Assembly: GCF_900099965.1 (NCBI RefSeq)
Contig: NZ_FNDJ01000019.1
Span: 124,001 to 188,000 of the forward strand
Reading direction: 5' to 3'
Length of the DNA: 64,000 nucleotides
From: Nonomuraea jiangxiensis
GTDB lineage: Bacteria > Actinomycetota > Actinomycetes > Streptosporangiales > Streptosporangiaceae
Shown here: in pieces, positions 52,082 to 61,525 of the stretch
Layout: the number at the start of each line of letters is the position of its first letter
Numbering within the stretch: position 1 is the stretch's first letter
Notes under the pieces: generated by a model
What the model was told of the DNA's origin: nothing
Database searches by the model: none
The model's input: only the letters and a program-made list of their open reading frames with translations
Program-made: the position numbers and the translations under genes

Positions 52082-53035
52082 ATGAGAACGATGCGGTCCG
52101 CGGAACGGTCGCAGGTCGCCGAGCCGAGCGTTGCCGGCGCACCCCGGCGAAGACGGACCCGGCCGCGTGACGACCGAAGGGCGGCGTGGATCTTCCTGGT
52201 CCCCGCGCTCGCCGGCTTCGTGATCTTTTACGGCTACCCGACCGTCCGCGGATTCTGGTACTCGCTGACCGACTACAACCTGCTCACGGCCCCGGCCTAC
52301 GTCGGCGGGGACAACTACGCCCAGCTCGTGCGCGACCCGCAGTTCTGGCACTCGATCGCGGTCACCGCCTACTACGTCCTGATCAACATCGGCTCGCAAC
52401 TGCTGCTCGCGCTGCTCCTGGCCGCGCTCATGCACCGCCTCACCCGGTCGGTGGTGCTCCGCGCGATGCTGCTGCTGCCGTGGCTGGTGCCGAACGTCAC
52501 CGTCGCCCTGGTCTGGATCTGGCTGCTCGACGCCGAGCTCGGCTTCGTCAACCACGTGCTGCGGGCGCTCGGGCTCGGCACGATCGGCTTCTTCATGTCG
52601 CCCGACTGGGCCATGCCGACGATCGCGATGGTCAACACGTGGGCCTACACCGGCTACACCGCGCTCCTGCTCTACGCCGGCATGCTGCAGATCCCGCCGC
52701 ACCTGTACGAGAGCGCCGCCATCGACGGCGCCGGCGAGCTGCGCATGTTCCGCTCGATCACGCTGCCGATGTTGCGGCCCGTGCTCGCCCTGGTGCTGGT
52801 CGTGTCGCTGATCGGCTCGTTCCAGATCTTCGACACGGTCGCCGTGGCCGACCGTGGGGGCGGCGGGGCCGGAAGCGCGGTCAGGGTCATCTACTACTTC
52901 ATCTACCAGCAGGCCTTCCAGTACTTCCACATGGGCTACGCCTCGGCCGCGGCACTCATGCTCGCGTTCGTCCTCGGCGTGCTCACGGTCGTGCAGATGC
53001 GGCTGCTGCGGGCGTCCCGCTCGGACCTGGCCTGA
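52082..53035 (+). CDS. Carbohydrate ABC permease (MalF/LacF-type), first importer
   Basis: A 317-residue inner-membrane protein. After a basic N-terminus, about six helices begin near residue 35 (AAWIFLVPALAGFVIFYGYP). The EAA loop YESAAIDGAGELRMFRSITL is characteristic of sugar permeases. GAGG lies before ATG 52082; ATGs at 52079 and 52091 are alternatives. It pairs with the permease encoded 11 bases downstream. No ATPase is encoded here, which is usual for CUT1 importers that share an MsiK-type ATPase elsewhere. Confidence 0.9.
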   Translation: MRTMRSAERSQVAEPSVAGAPRRRRTRPRDDRRAAWIFLVPALAGFVIFYGYPTVRGFWYSLTDYNLLTAPAYVGGDNYAQLVRDPQFWHSIAVTAYYVLINIGSQLLLALLLAALMHRLTRSVVLRAMLLLPWLVPNVTVALVWIWLLDAELGFVNHVLRALGLGTIGFFMSPDWAMPTIAMVNTWAYTGYTALLLYAGMLQIPPHLYESAAIDGAGELRMFRSITLPMLRPVLALVLVVSLIGSFQIFDTVAVADRGGGGAGSAVRVIYYFIYQQAFQYFHMGYASAAALMLAFVLGVLTVVQMRLLRASRSDLA

Positions 53036-53046
53036 GGAGAGACACG

Positions 53047-53928
53047 TTGCGGCGCATCGCGAACATCGGCCGGTTGCCGGCCTGGGCCGTCCTGGCCGTG
53101 GCCCTCCTGCTCACCCTGTTCCCCTTCTACTGGATGGTCCGTACGGCGCTCACCCCGGCCGCCGACCTCTACACCGACAGCGGCGCCCTGTTCCCGCGGC
53201 ATCCGACGACGGTGAACTTCCTGCGCGTCCTCGGGCTCACCACCCAGGAGGAGGCCCGCGCCGCGGGCGGGTCGGGGGCACAGATCAACTTCGCCCGCTA
53301 CCTGCTCAACTCGGTCGTCTACAGCGGCCTGATCGCGACGTTCCAGACCTTCTTCTGCGCGATGGCCGGGTACGCGTTCGCCCGGCTGCGCTTCCCCGGC
53401 CGTGAATTCGTCTTCGGCGTCGTGCTCGCCGCGCTCATGGTGCCGCCGATCTTCACGCTGCTGCCCAACTTCGTGCTGGTGAAGAACCTGGACCTGGTCA
53501 ACACGTTCGCCGGGATGGTGGCCCCGACGATCTTGATGACGCCGTTCGCGGTCTTCTTCCTGCGGCAGTTCTTCCTGTCCATCCCGCGCGACGTGGAGGA
53601 GGCGGCCCGGCTGGACGGCAACGGCCCGTGGGGCGTGTTCTGGCGCGTCGTGCTGCCGATGAGCCGCGGGCCGCTGATCACCATCGGGCTCACCACGACC
53701 GTGTGGGCGTGGAAGGACTTCCTGTGGCCGCTGCTGGTCGGCCGTGAGGAGCAGACCCGGGTCCTCAGCGTCGCGCTCGGCGTCTTCCTGCAGCAGTCGC
53801 CCAACACCCGCCCGGACTGGACCGGGCTCATGGCCGGGTCGACCCTCTCGGTCCTGCCGGTGCTGCTCCTGCTGGTCCTGCTCGGCCGCCGGCTGGTCCA
53901 GTCGCTCAACTTCTCCGGAATCAAATGA
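53047..53928 (+). CDS. Carbohydrate ABC permease (MalG/LacG-type), first importer
   Basis: A 293-residue inner-membrane protein. Helix one is LAVALLLTLFPFYWMVRTAL, and the EAA loop VEEAARLDGNGPWGVFWRVV is clear near 210. It starts at TTG 53047 behind GAGGAG, 11 bases after the first permease. Together with that protein and the downstream lipoprotein it forms the membrane part of a CUT1 sugar importer. Confidence 0.9.
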   Translation: MRRIANIGRLPAWAVLAVALLLTLFPFYWMVRTALTPAADLYTDSGALFPRHPTTVNFLRVLGLTTQEEARAAGGSGAQINFARYLLNSVVYSGLIATFQTFFCAMAGYAFARLRFPGREFVFGVVLAALMVPPIFTLLPNFVLVKNLDLVNTFAGMVAPTILMTPFAVFFLRQFFLSIPRDVEEAARLDGNGPWGVFWRVVLPMSRGPLITIGLTTTVWAWKDFLWPLLVGREEQTRVLSVALGVFLQQSPNTRPDWTGLMAGSTLSVLPVLLLLVLLGRRLVQSLNFSGIK

Positions 53929-53953
53929 CCCCCCGTCAGAGAGGCATCGACCT

Positions 53954-55315
53954 ATGAACACCACCAAGCGGGCAGGCCATGCGCTGCTGTCGCTGGCGCT
54001 CGCCGGCGCGCTCGCCGCCTGCGGGTCCGGCGGCCAGACGCAGGACGGCGCGTCCGGCGGCGACGTCACGATCGACTACTGGCTCTGGGACGACAACCAG
54101 CAGGCGTCGTACCAGGCCTGCGCCGATGCCTTTCACACGGCCAACCCGAACGTCACCGTCAAGATCACCCAGACGGCGTGGGACCAGTACTGGCAGAACC
54201 TCACCACGCAGTTCACCACCGGCCAGGCCCCGGACGTGTGGACCAACCACGTCTCCTACTACCCGCAGTTCATCGGCAGCGGGCAGGTGCTGGACGTCCA
54301 GCCGTTCGTCACCCGCGACAAGGTCGACCTGACCCAGTACCAGGAGGGCCTGCCCGACCTGTGGGTGAAGGACGGCAAGCGGTTCGGCCTGCCCAAGGAC
54401 TGGGACACCGTGGCGCTCGTCTACAACACCTCGATGCTCGGCGAGCAGGGCGTCAAGGCCGACGAGATGGCCGGCCTCACCTGGAACCCGTCCGACGGTG
54501 GCACGCTCCAGCAGGTCATCGCCAAGCTCACGGTCGACGAGAGCGGGCGCAACGGCCTCGACCCGGCCTTCGACAAGAACCGCGTCAAGGTGTACGGCTT
54601 CCTGCCGGAGTGGGCCGACGGGTCCCAGGGCCAGAACGGCTGGGGCGACCTGGCCGTGGCCAACGGGTGGACGTACCTGGACAAGAACCCCTGGGGCACG
54701 CAGTACAAGTACGACGACCCCAGGCTCGCCCAGACCATCGACTGGTACCGGCAGCTCATCGACAAGGGGTACGCGCCGAAGTTCGACAAGCAGTCCACCC
54801 TGGGCAGGGACGCGGTGCTCAACGCCGGCAAGGGCGCGATGACCTTCGCCGGGTCGTGGACCATCAACTCCTTCCTGGGCCCGGACGCCAAGGAGAAGTT
54901 CGCCCTCGCCCCGATGCCCCTCGGCCCGGCCGGCGTGCGCAAGACCGCGATCAACGGCCTGTCCGACGCGATCTTCGCCGGTACGCCGCACAAGGAAGAG
55001 GCCTGGAAGTGGGTGAAGTTCCTGGCCTCGGCCGACTGCCAGAACATCGTCGCCGACCACGCCGTCGTCTTCCCCGCCATCAAGTCGGCCAGCGACAAGG
55101 CCGCCGCCGCCCACCAGGCCAAGGGGCGTGACGTGCACGTCTACCTCGACGCGGCGAAGGCTCCGGGCGGCACCTTCCTGCTGCCCATCACCGAGCACGG
55201 CAACGAGGTCAGCCAGATCGTGCAGGACGCGATCCAGTCGATCATCCTCGGCCAGGTCGGCGCCGCCGAAGGTCTGAAGCAGGCCAACGACCAGGTCAAC
55301 GCGCTGTTCTCGTAG
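53954..55315 (+). CDS. Carbohydrate ABC substrate-binding lipoprotein, first importer
   Basis: A 453-residue lipoprotein with lipobox LAAC (Cys23) and a MalE-like extracellular fold (TIDYWLWDDNQQASYQACAD, TQFTTGQAPDVWTNHVSYYP, VYNTSMLGEQGVKADEMAG, MTFAGSWTINSFLG). Several tryptophans in the cleft fit sugar stacking. It delivers substrate to the two permeases upstream. The next gene, a GH36-type glycosidase without a signal peptide, suggests that an alpha-galactoside is taken up and cut inside the cell. Confidence 0.9.
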   Translation: MNTTKRAGHALLSLALAGALAACGSGGQTQDGASGGDVTIDYWLWDDNQQASYQACADAFHTANPNVTVKITQTAWDQYWQNLTTQFTTGQAPDVWTNHVSYYPQFIGSGQVLDVQPFVTRDKVDLTQYQEGLPDLWVKDGKRFGLPKDWDTVALVYNTSMLGEQGVKADEMAGLTWNPSDGGTLQQVIAKLTVDESGRNGLDPAFDKNRVKVYGFLPEWADGSQGQNGWGDLAVANGWTYLDKNPWGTQYKYDDPRLAQTIDWYRQLIDKGYAPKFDKQSTLGRDAVLNAGKGAMTFAGSWTINSFLGPDAKEKFALAPMPLGPAGVRKTAINGLSDAIFAGTPHKEEAWKWVKFLASADCQNIVADHAVVFPAIKSASDKAAAAHQAKGRDVHVYLDAAKAPGGTFLLPITEHGNEVSQIVQDAIQSIILGQVGAAEGLKQANDQVNALFS

Positions 55316-55343
55316 CATCCGCATTCACCGACAAAGGAGCATC

Positions 55344-56840
55344 ATGCCGCTGCTCGTCGAGCTGGCAGGCCGTACCGTAGCCCTTGAGCCGACCGGCTCC
55401 GAGCCACCACAGAAGATCGAGGGCGGGGTCGTGCTGCCGCCTGGCCGGGTGGCCGTGCTGCACGGCCTCGGCGACGCGCTGTTCTACCGGCACGGACAGA
55501 ACTCGTGGAGCCCGTGCGGCTGGCGGCGGCTGTCCGAGCCGCCGCTGCGCATCGCCGACCCGCGGCGCCGGGTCACCGCGGACGACCCCGTCTGGGACGA
55601 CCCGTCCCGCCACCACTCCTCGGCCGTCGCCGCCCTGCAGGGCGACGACGGGCGGGTCCTGCTGCTCGGCGCGCTCGGCATCGGCACCCCGCGCCTGACG
55701 GCCGACCGCGACACGCTCGCCGGCTGGTACGAGGACGACGGGGCGCCGTGGTTCCTGGCCTACGGCGAAGAGGAGGAGGTCTTCGGCTCCTACACCCGCG
55801 CGCTCGCCGCCCGCCTGGGCAGCAGCGAACGACGCGCCGGGAACGTCTGGTGCAGCTGGTACGCCTACTACGAGGGCATCACCGAGACGGGGCTGGCCGA
55901 GGACATCGGCGCGCTGCGCGGGCTGCCCTTCGACGTGCTGCAGGTCGACGACGGCTGGGAGGAGACGGTCGGCGACTGGGAGCCGAACGCCAAGTTCCCG
56001 TCCGGGATGCGCGCGCTCGCCGACCGGATCTCCGGCGCCGGGCTGCGGCCGGGGTTGTGGCTGGCGCCGTTCATCGTGCTGCCGGGCTCGCGCACCGCCC
56101 GCGAGCGGCCCGAGCTGCTGCTGCGGGACGAGCGGGGCGAGCCCGTGGTCGCCGGCCACAACTGGGGCACCGGCTACTGGGCGCTGGACCTGTCCCGGGC
56201 CGAGGCGCTCGACCATGTGGAGCGGCTCATCCGGCGGGTGGTGCACGAGTGGGGCTTCGGCTACCTCAAGCTCGACTTCATCAACGCGGGCGCCGCCCCC
56301 GGCGTACGGCGGGGCGGGCTCGGGCGCGAGCAGTCCTACCGGCGGGCGCTGGAGCTGATCCGGCGGACCGCGGGAGAGGAGGTCTACCTGCTGGGCAGCG
56401 GCGCGATCCTGCTGCCCTCGCTGGGCCTGCTCGACGGGCTGCGCAGCGGGCCGGACGTGGCGCCGATGTGGCAGAACTACGCCAGCGACGACCCGTCCGA
56501 CGCGATGGCGCGCAACGCCGTGGTCAACACGCTGCACCGGCTGTGGCACGCGCCGCTGGCCGAAGTCGACCCGGACGTGGTGTACTTCCGCAGCCGCCTC
56601 AACCTGCTCAACGACCGGCAGCTCGGCTGGCTGCGCGACCTGGCCACGGTGTGCGGGTTCCGGGCGGTGTCCGACCCGCCGGGGTGGCTGCGGGAAGAGG
56701 AGCTGGCGGACATGACGGCGTACCTGTCGGCCCGGCCCGCCGTCGTGCGCAAGGACCGCTACGTGTTCGCCATCGACGGCCGCGAGGTGGACTTCGGCCC
56801 GGCCGTCGCGCCCGACGGGCAGTGGTATCCGATCTCCTGA
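55344..56840 (+). CDS. GH36/GH27-type alpha-galactosidase-like glycosidase
   Basis: A 498-residue cytoplasmic TIM-barrel enzyme. The N-terminal beta domain (~1-160) leads to the barrel: NVWCSWYAYYEGITE, LQVDDGWEETVGDW, LRPGLWLAPFIVLPGS, nucleophile Asp in FGYLKLDFINAG (~315), and the acid/base Asp in DGLRSGPDVAPMW. The usual Cys of the GCGAPL motif is Ser here (LLGSGAILL). Clan GH-D enzymes cut alpha-galactosides, though some act on N-acetylgalactosamine or altered sugars. It is 28 bases after the lipoprotein gene and belongs to the importer operon. Confidence 0.85.
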   Translation: MPLLVELAGRTVALEPTGSEPPQKIEGGVVLPPGRVAVLHGLGDALFYRHGQNSWSPCGWRRLSEPPLRIADPRRRVTADDPVWDDPSRHHSSAVAALQGDDGRVLLLGALGIGTPRLTADRDTLAGWYEDDGAPWFLAYGEEEEVFGSYTRALAARLGSSERRAGNVWCSWYAYYEGITETGLAEDIGALRGLPFDVLQVDDGWEETVGDWEPNAKFPSGMRALADRISGAGLRPGLWLAPFIVLPGSRTARERPELLLRDERGEPVVAGHNWGTGYWALDLSRAEALDHVERLIRRVVHEWGFGYLKLDFINAGAAPGVRRGGLGREQSYRRALELIRRTAGEEVYLLGSGAILLPSLGLLDGLRSGPDVAPMWQNYASDDPSDAMARNAVVNTLHRLWHAPLAEVDPDVVYFRSRLNLLNDRQLGWLRDLATVCGFRAVSDPPGWLREEELADMTAYLSARPAVVRKDRYVFAIDGREVDFGPAVAPDGQWYPIS

Positions 56841-56849
56841 CTTCGACTA

Positions 56850-56864
56850 CCCTTTTGTAAAGGG
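56850..56864. promoter_or_regulatory. Palindrome CCCTTT-TGT-AAAGGG upstream of the ROK gene
   Basis: A perfect 6-bp inverted repeat between the GH36 stop and the ROK start. It could be the ROK autoregulatory operator or a small terminator of the GH36 operon; its AT-rich inner arms favour an operator. Confidence 0.5.
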
Positions 56865-56897
56865 CGCAGCGTTATTAAGGGGATCGAGGGGGCGAGG

Positions 56898-58064
56898 GTG
56901 ACCGAGCAGGTCACGACCGGGACGGACGTCAACCGGATGCGGGAGCTCAACGCGCTCAGCATCGTCCGGGCGCTGCGCGGCAACCCGCCCTCCACCGTCA
57001 CGGAGCTGGCCGGCCGCACCGGGCTGTCCCGGCCGGGGACGGACGTCATCGTGCAGGGCCTGGTCGCCGACGGCTGGCTCACCGTCGTGGAGCCCGACGG
57101 CAGCAGCGTCGTCGGGCGACCCGCCCGCCGCTACCGGTTCAACGCCGGCACCGGGCACGTGATCGGCGTCGACGTGGGCGCGCACAAGGTGCTGGCCATA
57201 CTGGCCGACCTGGACGGCGCCGTCGCCTGGACGAGCCGGCTGCCGGTCGACCCCGGCGCCGACCCGGCGGCGCGGCTCACCGTCGTCGACGCGGCCATCG
57301 AGGAGTGCCTGGCCGGGACCGGCCTGCGCCCGGACGAGATCTGGGCGATCACCGTCGGGGTGACCGGGCCGGTCGACGCCAGCGGCCGTACGACGCTGTT
57401 CACGCCGCTGCCCGGGTGGGCCAGCGTCAACCCCCCCGAACATCTGGCCGCGCGCTTCTCCTGCCCGATCCAGGTGGAGAACGACTGCAAGCTCGCCGCT
57501 CTCGCCGAGCGCTGGCAGGGGGCGGCCCGCGACGCCGACGACATCGTCTACGTGCAGGCGGGCATGCGCACCGGGGCCGGGCTGATCATCGACGGCACGC
57601 TGCGCCGCGGCTACGGGGGCGCCGCCGGGGAGCTCGGCGCGCTGCGCGCCGTCCGCTGGCTCACCGCGCCCTCCCACCTGGAAAACTGCGCCAGCCTGCC
57701 GGCGGGCATCGACACCGATGACGCGGCGGCCTGGGTGTTCAACGCCGCCCGCGCCGGGGACAAGGCGGCCAGGACCGCCGTCCGCCGCTACACCCGCGAC
57801 CTCGCCGTCGGCACCGCCGCCCTGGTCCTCACCCTCGATCCGCAGGTCGTCGTCCTCGGCGGGGGTTTCTCCCGCTCCGCCGACCTCATCCTCGACCAGC
57901 TGGCACGCGAGCTCGGCCGCACGTGCCTGCGCGTCCCCGAGCTCCGCGCCTCCACGCTGGGCGCCCAGGGCGTCGCTCTGGGCGCGCTGCGGCTGGCCCT
58001 CAACGAGGTGGACGCCCGCGTGTTCGGCGTGGGCCTCCTCGCCCCCGCCGCCCCGCGCGCCTGA
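56898..58064 (+). CDS. ROK-family (NagC/XylR-like) transcriptional regulator
   Basis: A 388-residue protein. Winged-helix HTH ~12-70 (RNLA-like RELNALSIVRALRGNPPSTV, ELAGRTGLSRPGTDVIV), then the ROK kinase-like fold with GVDVGAHKVLAIL, the TGPVDASGR motif and EIGALR-like GELGALRAVRW. The zinc-binding CXCGXXGC motif of ROK proteins is absent: the region reads LENCASLPAGI, so sugar sensing may differ. GTG 56898 lies behind GAGG. It likely controls the importer/GH36 operon before it or the second ABC operon after it. Confidence 0.88.
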   Translation: MTEQVTTGTDVNRMRELNALSIVRALRGNPPSTVTELAGRTGLSRPGTDVIVQGLVADGWLTVVEPDGSSVVGRPARRYRFNAGTGHVIGVDVGAHKVLAILADLDGAVAWTSRLPVDPGADPAARLTVVDAAIEECLAGTGLRPDEIWAITVGVTGPVDASGRTTLFTPLPGWASVNPPEHLAARFSCPIQVENDCKLAALAERWQGAARDADDIVYVQAGMRTGAGLIIDGTLRRGYGGAAGELGALRAVRWLTAPSHLENCASLPAGIDTDDAAAWVFNAARAGDKAARTAVRRYTRDLAVGTAALVLTLDPQVVVLGGGFSRSADLILDQLARELGRTCLRVPELRASTLGAQGVALGALRLALNEVDARVFGVGLLAPAAPRA

Positions 58065-58203
58065 CCGCCGCCCGGTCGCCGGCACCCGCCCGTTCCCGCG
58101 CGCCCGCCGAACCGCGGCCTTGAGGTGAGAGCCGTCGTGCGGGAGCCAACAGACCATCCGCAAAGTCCGGCTAAAATGTGGTCGGGAAGTATCAAAGGAT
58201 GTT

Positions 58204-58231
58204 CTATTGACACCAACATTACCGTGATGTT
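58204..58231. promoter_or_regulatory. Promoter/operator of the second sugar ABC operon
   Basis: CTATTGACA (TTGACA at 58207-58212) is followed by a 17-bp imperfect palindrome AACATTAC-C-GTGATGTT (58215-58231, 7 of 8 pairs). AAATGTCACCA and AAATGTGACCA follow as near-repeats ~33 bp apart. A repressor bound here would sit in the core promoter; ROK or DeoR are the local candidates. Confidence 0.5.
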
Positions 58232-58306
58232 CAAATGTCACCACCTTGACGGCCGGGCAAGCGGACAAATGTGACCAAGCTTGCCACTCTCACTTGGAGC
58301 GGCGCG

Positions 58307-59614
58307 ATGAAGATCCAACCCCTCGCAGCCGGAGCGTCCGCGATGCTCCTCGCCGCCGCCCTGACCGCCTGTGGTGGCGGTTCGGGGGACTCCGGCTCGG
58401 GCGGCGCCGGGACGACGATCACCTACTGGGCCAGCAACCAGGGCGCCAGTCTGCAGAACGACAAGGACATCCTGACCCCCGAGATCGCCAAGTTCACCAA
58501 GCAGACGGGGATCAAGGTGAACCTGGAGGTCGTTCCGTGGACCGACCTGACGAACAACACCCTGTCGGCGGCCGTCAGTGGTCAGGGCCCGGACGTGCTC
58601 AACATCGGCAACACCAACGCGGTGACCTTCCAGTCGACCGGCGCGTTCTACCCCTTCGACGACGCGGCGATGCAGAAGATCGGGGGCAAGGACCGCTTCG
58701 TCGCGAGCTCCCTGGCCACGGCGGGCAAGGCCGGTGAGCCGCCCACCTCGATCCCCCTCTACAGCCAGGTCTACGCCCTCTACTACAACAAGAAGCTGTT
58801 CGACGACGCGGGCCTCAAGCCGCCCACCACGTGGGAGGAATTGGTGGCGGCCGCACAGAAGTTGACCGATCCCGCCAAGAAGAAGTACGGCATCGTCATC
58901 CCGGGCGCCACCGTGAACGCCAGCATGCACTTCGCGTACATCTTCAGCGAGCAGAACGGCGGCTCGGCCTTCGACGCCGCGGGCAAGCCCACGTTCACCA
59001 CGCCCGGCATGATCGCCGGCGTCAAGCAGTACGTGGACCTGCTGGCGAAATACCACGTGGTCAACCCGAGCGCCGCGCAGTACAGCGACTCCGCGCAGGC
59101 GGCCGGTGACTTCGCCCGAGGGAACGCCGCGATGTACATGGCGCAGACCTCCGGCATCAACGTGCTGGCCGAGAACGGCATGAAGCCCGAGGACTACGGC
59201 ATCGTGCCGATCCCCGCCCCCGCCGCCGGGCAGAAGGTCTCCAGCTTCGTCGCCGGGACGAACATCTCGGTGTTCAAGAACAGCAAGAACATCGACGCGG
59301 CCCTGCAGTTCGTCAAGTTCATGACCAGCGACGACGAGCAGAAGATCCTCAACAAGGCCTACACCACGCAGCCTGTCATCCAGGGCGTGCCCGCGTCCTT
59401 CACCGATGACCAGGAAAAGATCGACACCTTCACCGAGGTCCTCTCCAGCCGCGCCAAGCCGCTGCCGCTCGTGCCCGGCATCCAGGCGTTCCAGGCCAAC
59501 GTCGGCGGCGCGGCGGTCGCGCTGGTCGCCAAGGCCGCGACCGGGGCTCAGGTCGGCGATGCCGAGGTGAAGGCCGCGCTGGAAGAGGCGCAACAGAAGA
59601 TGGGCGCGAGCTGA
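58307..59614 (+). CDS. Carbohydrate ABC substrate-binding lipoprotein, second importer
   Basis: A 435-residue lipoprotein: lipobox LTAC (Cys22) and a MalE-like fold (TTITYWASNQGASLQ, SGQGPDVLNIGNTNAVTF, YALYYNKKLFDDAGLKPP, MYMAQTSGINVLAENG). GGAG precedes ATG 58307; a GTG 36 bases upstream would spoil the signal peptide. It heads a seven-gene block: binding protein, two permeases, PfkB kinase, aldolase and DeoR. The imported sugar is thus probably phosphorylated and cleaved by the kinase and aldolase encoded downstream. Confidence 0.92.
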   Translation: MKIQPLAAGASAMLLAAALTACGGGSGDSGSGGAGTTITYWASNQGASLQNDKDILTPEIAKFTKQTGIKVNLEVVPWTDLTNNTLSAAVSGQGPDVLNIGNTNAVTFQSTGAFYPFDDAAMQKIGGKDRFVASSLATAGKAGEPPTSIPLYSQVYALYYNKKLFDDAGLKPPTTWEELVAAAQKLTDPAKKKYGIVIPGATVNASMHFAYIFSEQNGGSAFDAAGKPTFTTPGMIAGVKQYVDLLAKYHVVNPSAAQYSDSAQAAGDFARGNAAMYMAQTSGINVLAENGMKPEDYGIVPIPAPAAGQKVSSFVAGTNISVFKNSKNIDAALQFVKFMTSDDEQKILNKAYTTQPVIQGVPASFTDDQEKIDTFTEVLSSRAKPLPLVPGIQAFQANVGGAAVALVAKAATGAQVGDAEVKAALEEAQQKMGAS

Positions 59615-59691
59615 TCATCTCGTCCATGGCAACCGGCAACCGACCGAACCACGGGGCGCCGCCCGGCGCGGGGCGGCCTGAGGAGAACGAG

Positions 59692-60684
59692 ATGGCAGCG
59701 ACGACGTTCCCCGAGCGTCCTGTGCGGACGCCGAATGACGGGCCGGGTCCGGATGGTTCCCGGCGGCGCGGGCTCAGGCACATCAACTGGGCCCGCGTGA
59801 CCCCCTACCTGCTGATCCTCCCGGCCGTGGCGTTCGAGCTGCTCGTACACGTCGTCCCGATGATCGTCGGGATCTTCATGAGCCTCATCGAGCTCACCCA
59901 GCTGTTCATCACGAACTGGTCGGCGGCCCCGTTCGCCGGGCTGGGCAACTTCGGGGTGGCGCTCGACTTCTCCGGGCCGCTCGGGCAGCAGTTGCTGCGC
60001 TCCTTCGGGATCACGCTCGGCTTCACGGTGCTGGTCGTCGGCATCTCGTACGCGTTCGGCATGGCCGCCGCGATCGTGCTGCAACGCTCGATGCGGAGCC
60101 GGGGCTTCCTGCGCACGCTCTTCCTCATCCCGTACGCGCTGCCCGCCTACGCCGGGATCATCGTCTGGAAGTTCATGCTCCAGCGCGACAACGGCCTGCT
60201 CAACCAGTTCCTGGTGGACGTGCTGCACCTGACGAACGACCGGCCGTTCTGGCTGATCGGCAGCAACGCGTTCATCTCGGTGGTGATCGTGTCGATCTGG
60301 CAGCAGTGGCCCTTCGCCTTCCTCATGTCGATGGCGGGCATGCAGAGCATCCCCGACGAGCTGTACGAGGCGTCGGCGATCGACGGGGCGAGCACCTGGC
60401 AGCAGGTACGGCACATCACGATGCGGATGATGCGGCCGATCAGCATGGTCCTGCTCCTCCTGCTCTTCCTGTGGACGTTCCGCGAGTTCAACACCCCCTA
60501 CGTGCTCTTCGGGCCGACCCCGCCCGCCTCGGCCGACCTGCTGACCGTGCACATCTACTCCAGCTCGTTCATCACCTGGAACTTCGGGCTCGGCTCGGCG
60601 ATGTCCGTGCTGCTGATGGCCTTCCTCGTGGTGGTCGCGGGCCTGTGGGCACTGTGGAACAGGAGAGTGAGACGCGATGCGTGA
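59692..60684 (+). CDS. Carbohydrate ABC permease (MalF/UgpA-type), second importer
   Basis: A 330-residue inner-membrane protein with about six helices from ~38 (VTPYLLILPAVAFELLVHVV). The EAA loop YEASAIDGASTWQQVRHITM is clear. ATG 59692 (MAATTF) is chosen because AGGAG lies six bases upstream; an ATG at 59626 would add a 22-residue low-complexity extension. It overlaps the second permease by 8 bases. Confidence 0.9.
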   Translation: MAATTFPERPVRTPNDGPGPDGSRRRGLRHINWARVTPYLLILPAVAFELLVHVVPMIVGIFMSLIELTQLFITNWSAAPFAGLGNFGVALDFSGPLGQQLLRSFGITLGFTVLVVGISYAFGMAAAIVLQRSMRSRGFLRTLFLIPYALPAYAGIIVWKFMLQRDNGLLNQFLVDVLHLTNDRPFWLIGSNAFISVVIVSIWQQWPFAFLMSMAGMQSIPDELYEASAIDGASTWQQVRHITMRMMRPISMVLLLLLFLWTFREFNTPYVLFGPTPPASADLLTVHIYSSSFITWNFGLGSAMSVLLMAFLVVVAGLWALWNRRVRRDA

Positions 60685-61519
60685 GCAGTTGTCGTTCCGG
60701 ATCTTCCGCTGGGTGGTGCTCGTCCCGCTCGCGGTGTTCACCATCGTGCCGCTCTATGTGGTACTGACTTCGGCGCTCAAGCCGCTGCGGGACGTGCAGG
60801 GCGAGTTCCAGTGGTGGCCGACGAACCTGACGCTGGCGCCGTTCGTGGACATGTGGTCGACCGTGCCGCTGGCCGACTATTTCGTCAACAGCCTCATCGT
60901 GACGTTCTCGGCGATGGTGTTCAGCGTGGTGATCGCGATCTTCGCGGCGTACGCGATCTCGCGTTACAACTTCCGCGGCCGGGGCGCGTTCTCCGGGGTG
61001 ATCCTCTCGACGCAGATGTTCCCCGGGGTGCTGTTCCTGCTGCCGTTGTTCATCATCTTCGTCAACATCGACCGGAGCCTCGGCTTCACGTTCCTCTACC
61101 AGACCCGGATCGGGCTGATCGTCACCTACCTGACGTTCACCCTGCCGTTCTCGATCTGGATGCTGGCCAGCTACATGGACGGCATCCCGCGGGCGCTGGA
61201 CGAGTCGGCGAAGGTGGACGGCACGACGGCACTGGGCGCGCTGTTCCGGGTGATCCTGCCCGCCGCCCGCCCGGGCATCATCGCGGTCGCCGTGTACGCG
61301 TTCATGACCGGCTGGGGCGAGATCCTGTTCGCCTCGCAGCTGACCAACAGCGCGACCCGCACCCTGTCGGTCGGCATGCAGAGCTACGCCACGGAGACGA
61401 ACGTCTACTGGAACCAGGTCATGGCGGCGGCGCTGGTGGTCAGCGTGCCGATCGTGGTCGGGTTCCTCATCCTGCAGCGCTATCTGGTGTCCGGCCTGAC
61501 GGCCGGCGCGGTGAAGTAG
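60677..61519 (+). CDS. Carbohydrate ABC permease (MalG/UgpE-type), second importer
   Basis: A 280-residue inner-membrane protein. Helix one VVLVPLAVFTIVPLYVVLTS; the EAA loop LDESAKVDGTTALGALFRVI sits near 175-195. It begins inside the end of the first permease gene (8-bp overlap), so translation is coupled. With the other permease and lipoprotein it makes a CUT1 importer that again lacks its own ATPase gene. Confidence 0.9.
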   Translation: MREQLSFRIFRWVVLVPLAVFTIVPLYVVLTSALKPLRDVQGEFQWWPTNLTLAPFVDMWSTVPLADYFVNSLIVTFSAMVFSVVIAIFAAYAISRYNFRGRGAFSGVILSTQMFPGVLFLLPLFIIFVNIDRSLGFTFLYQTRIGLIVTYLTFTLPFSIWMLASYMDGIPRALDESAKVDGTTALGALFRVILPAARPGIIAVAVYAFMTGWGEILFASQLTNSATRTLSVGMQSYATETNVYWNQVMAAALVVSVPIVVGFLILQRYLVSGLTAGAVK

Positions 61520-61525
61520 CCCGCC

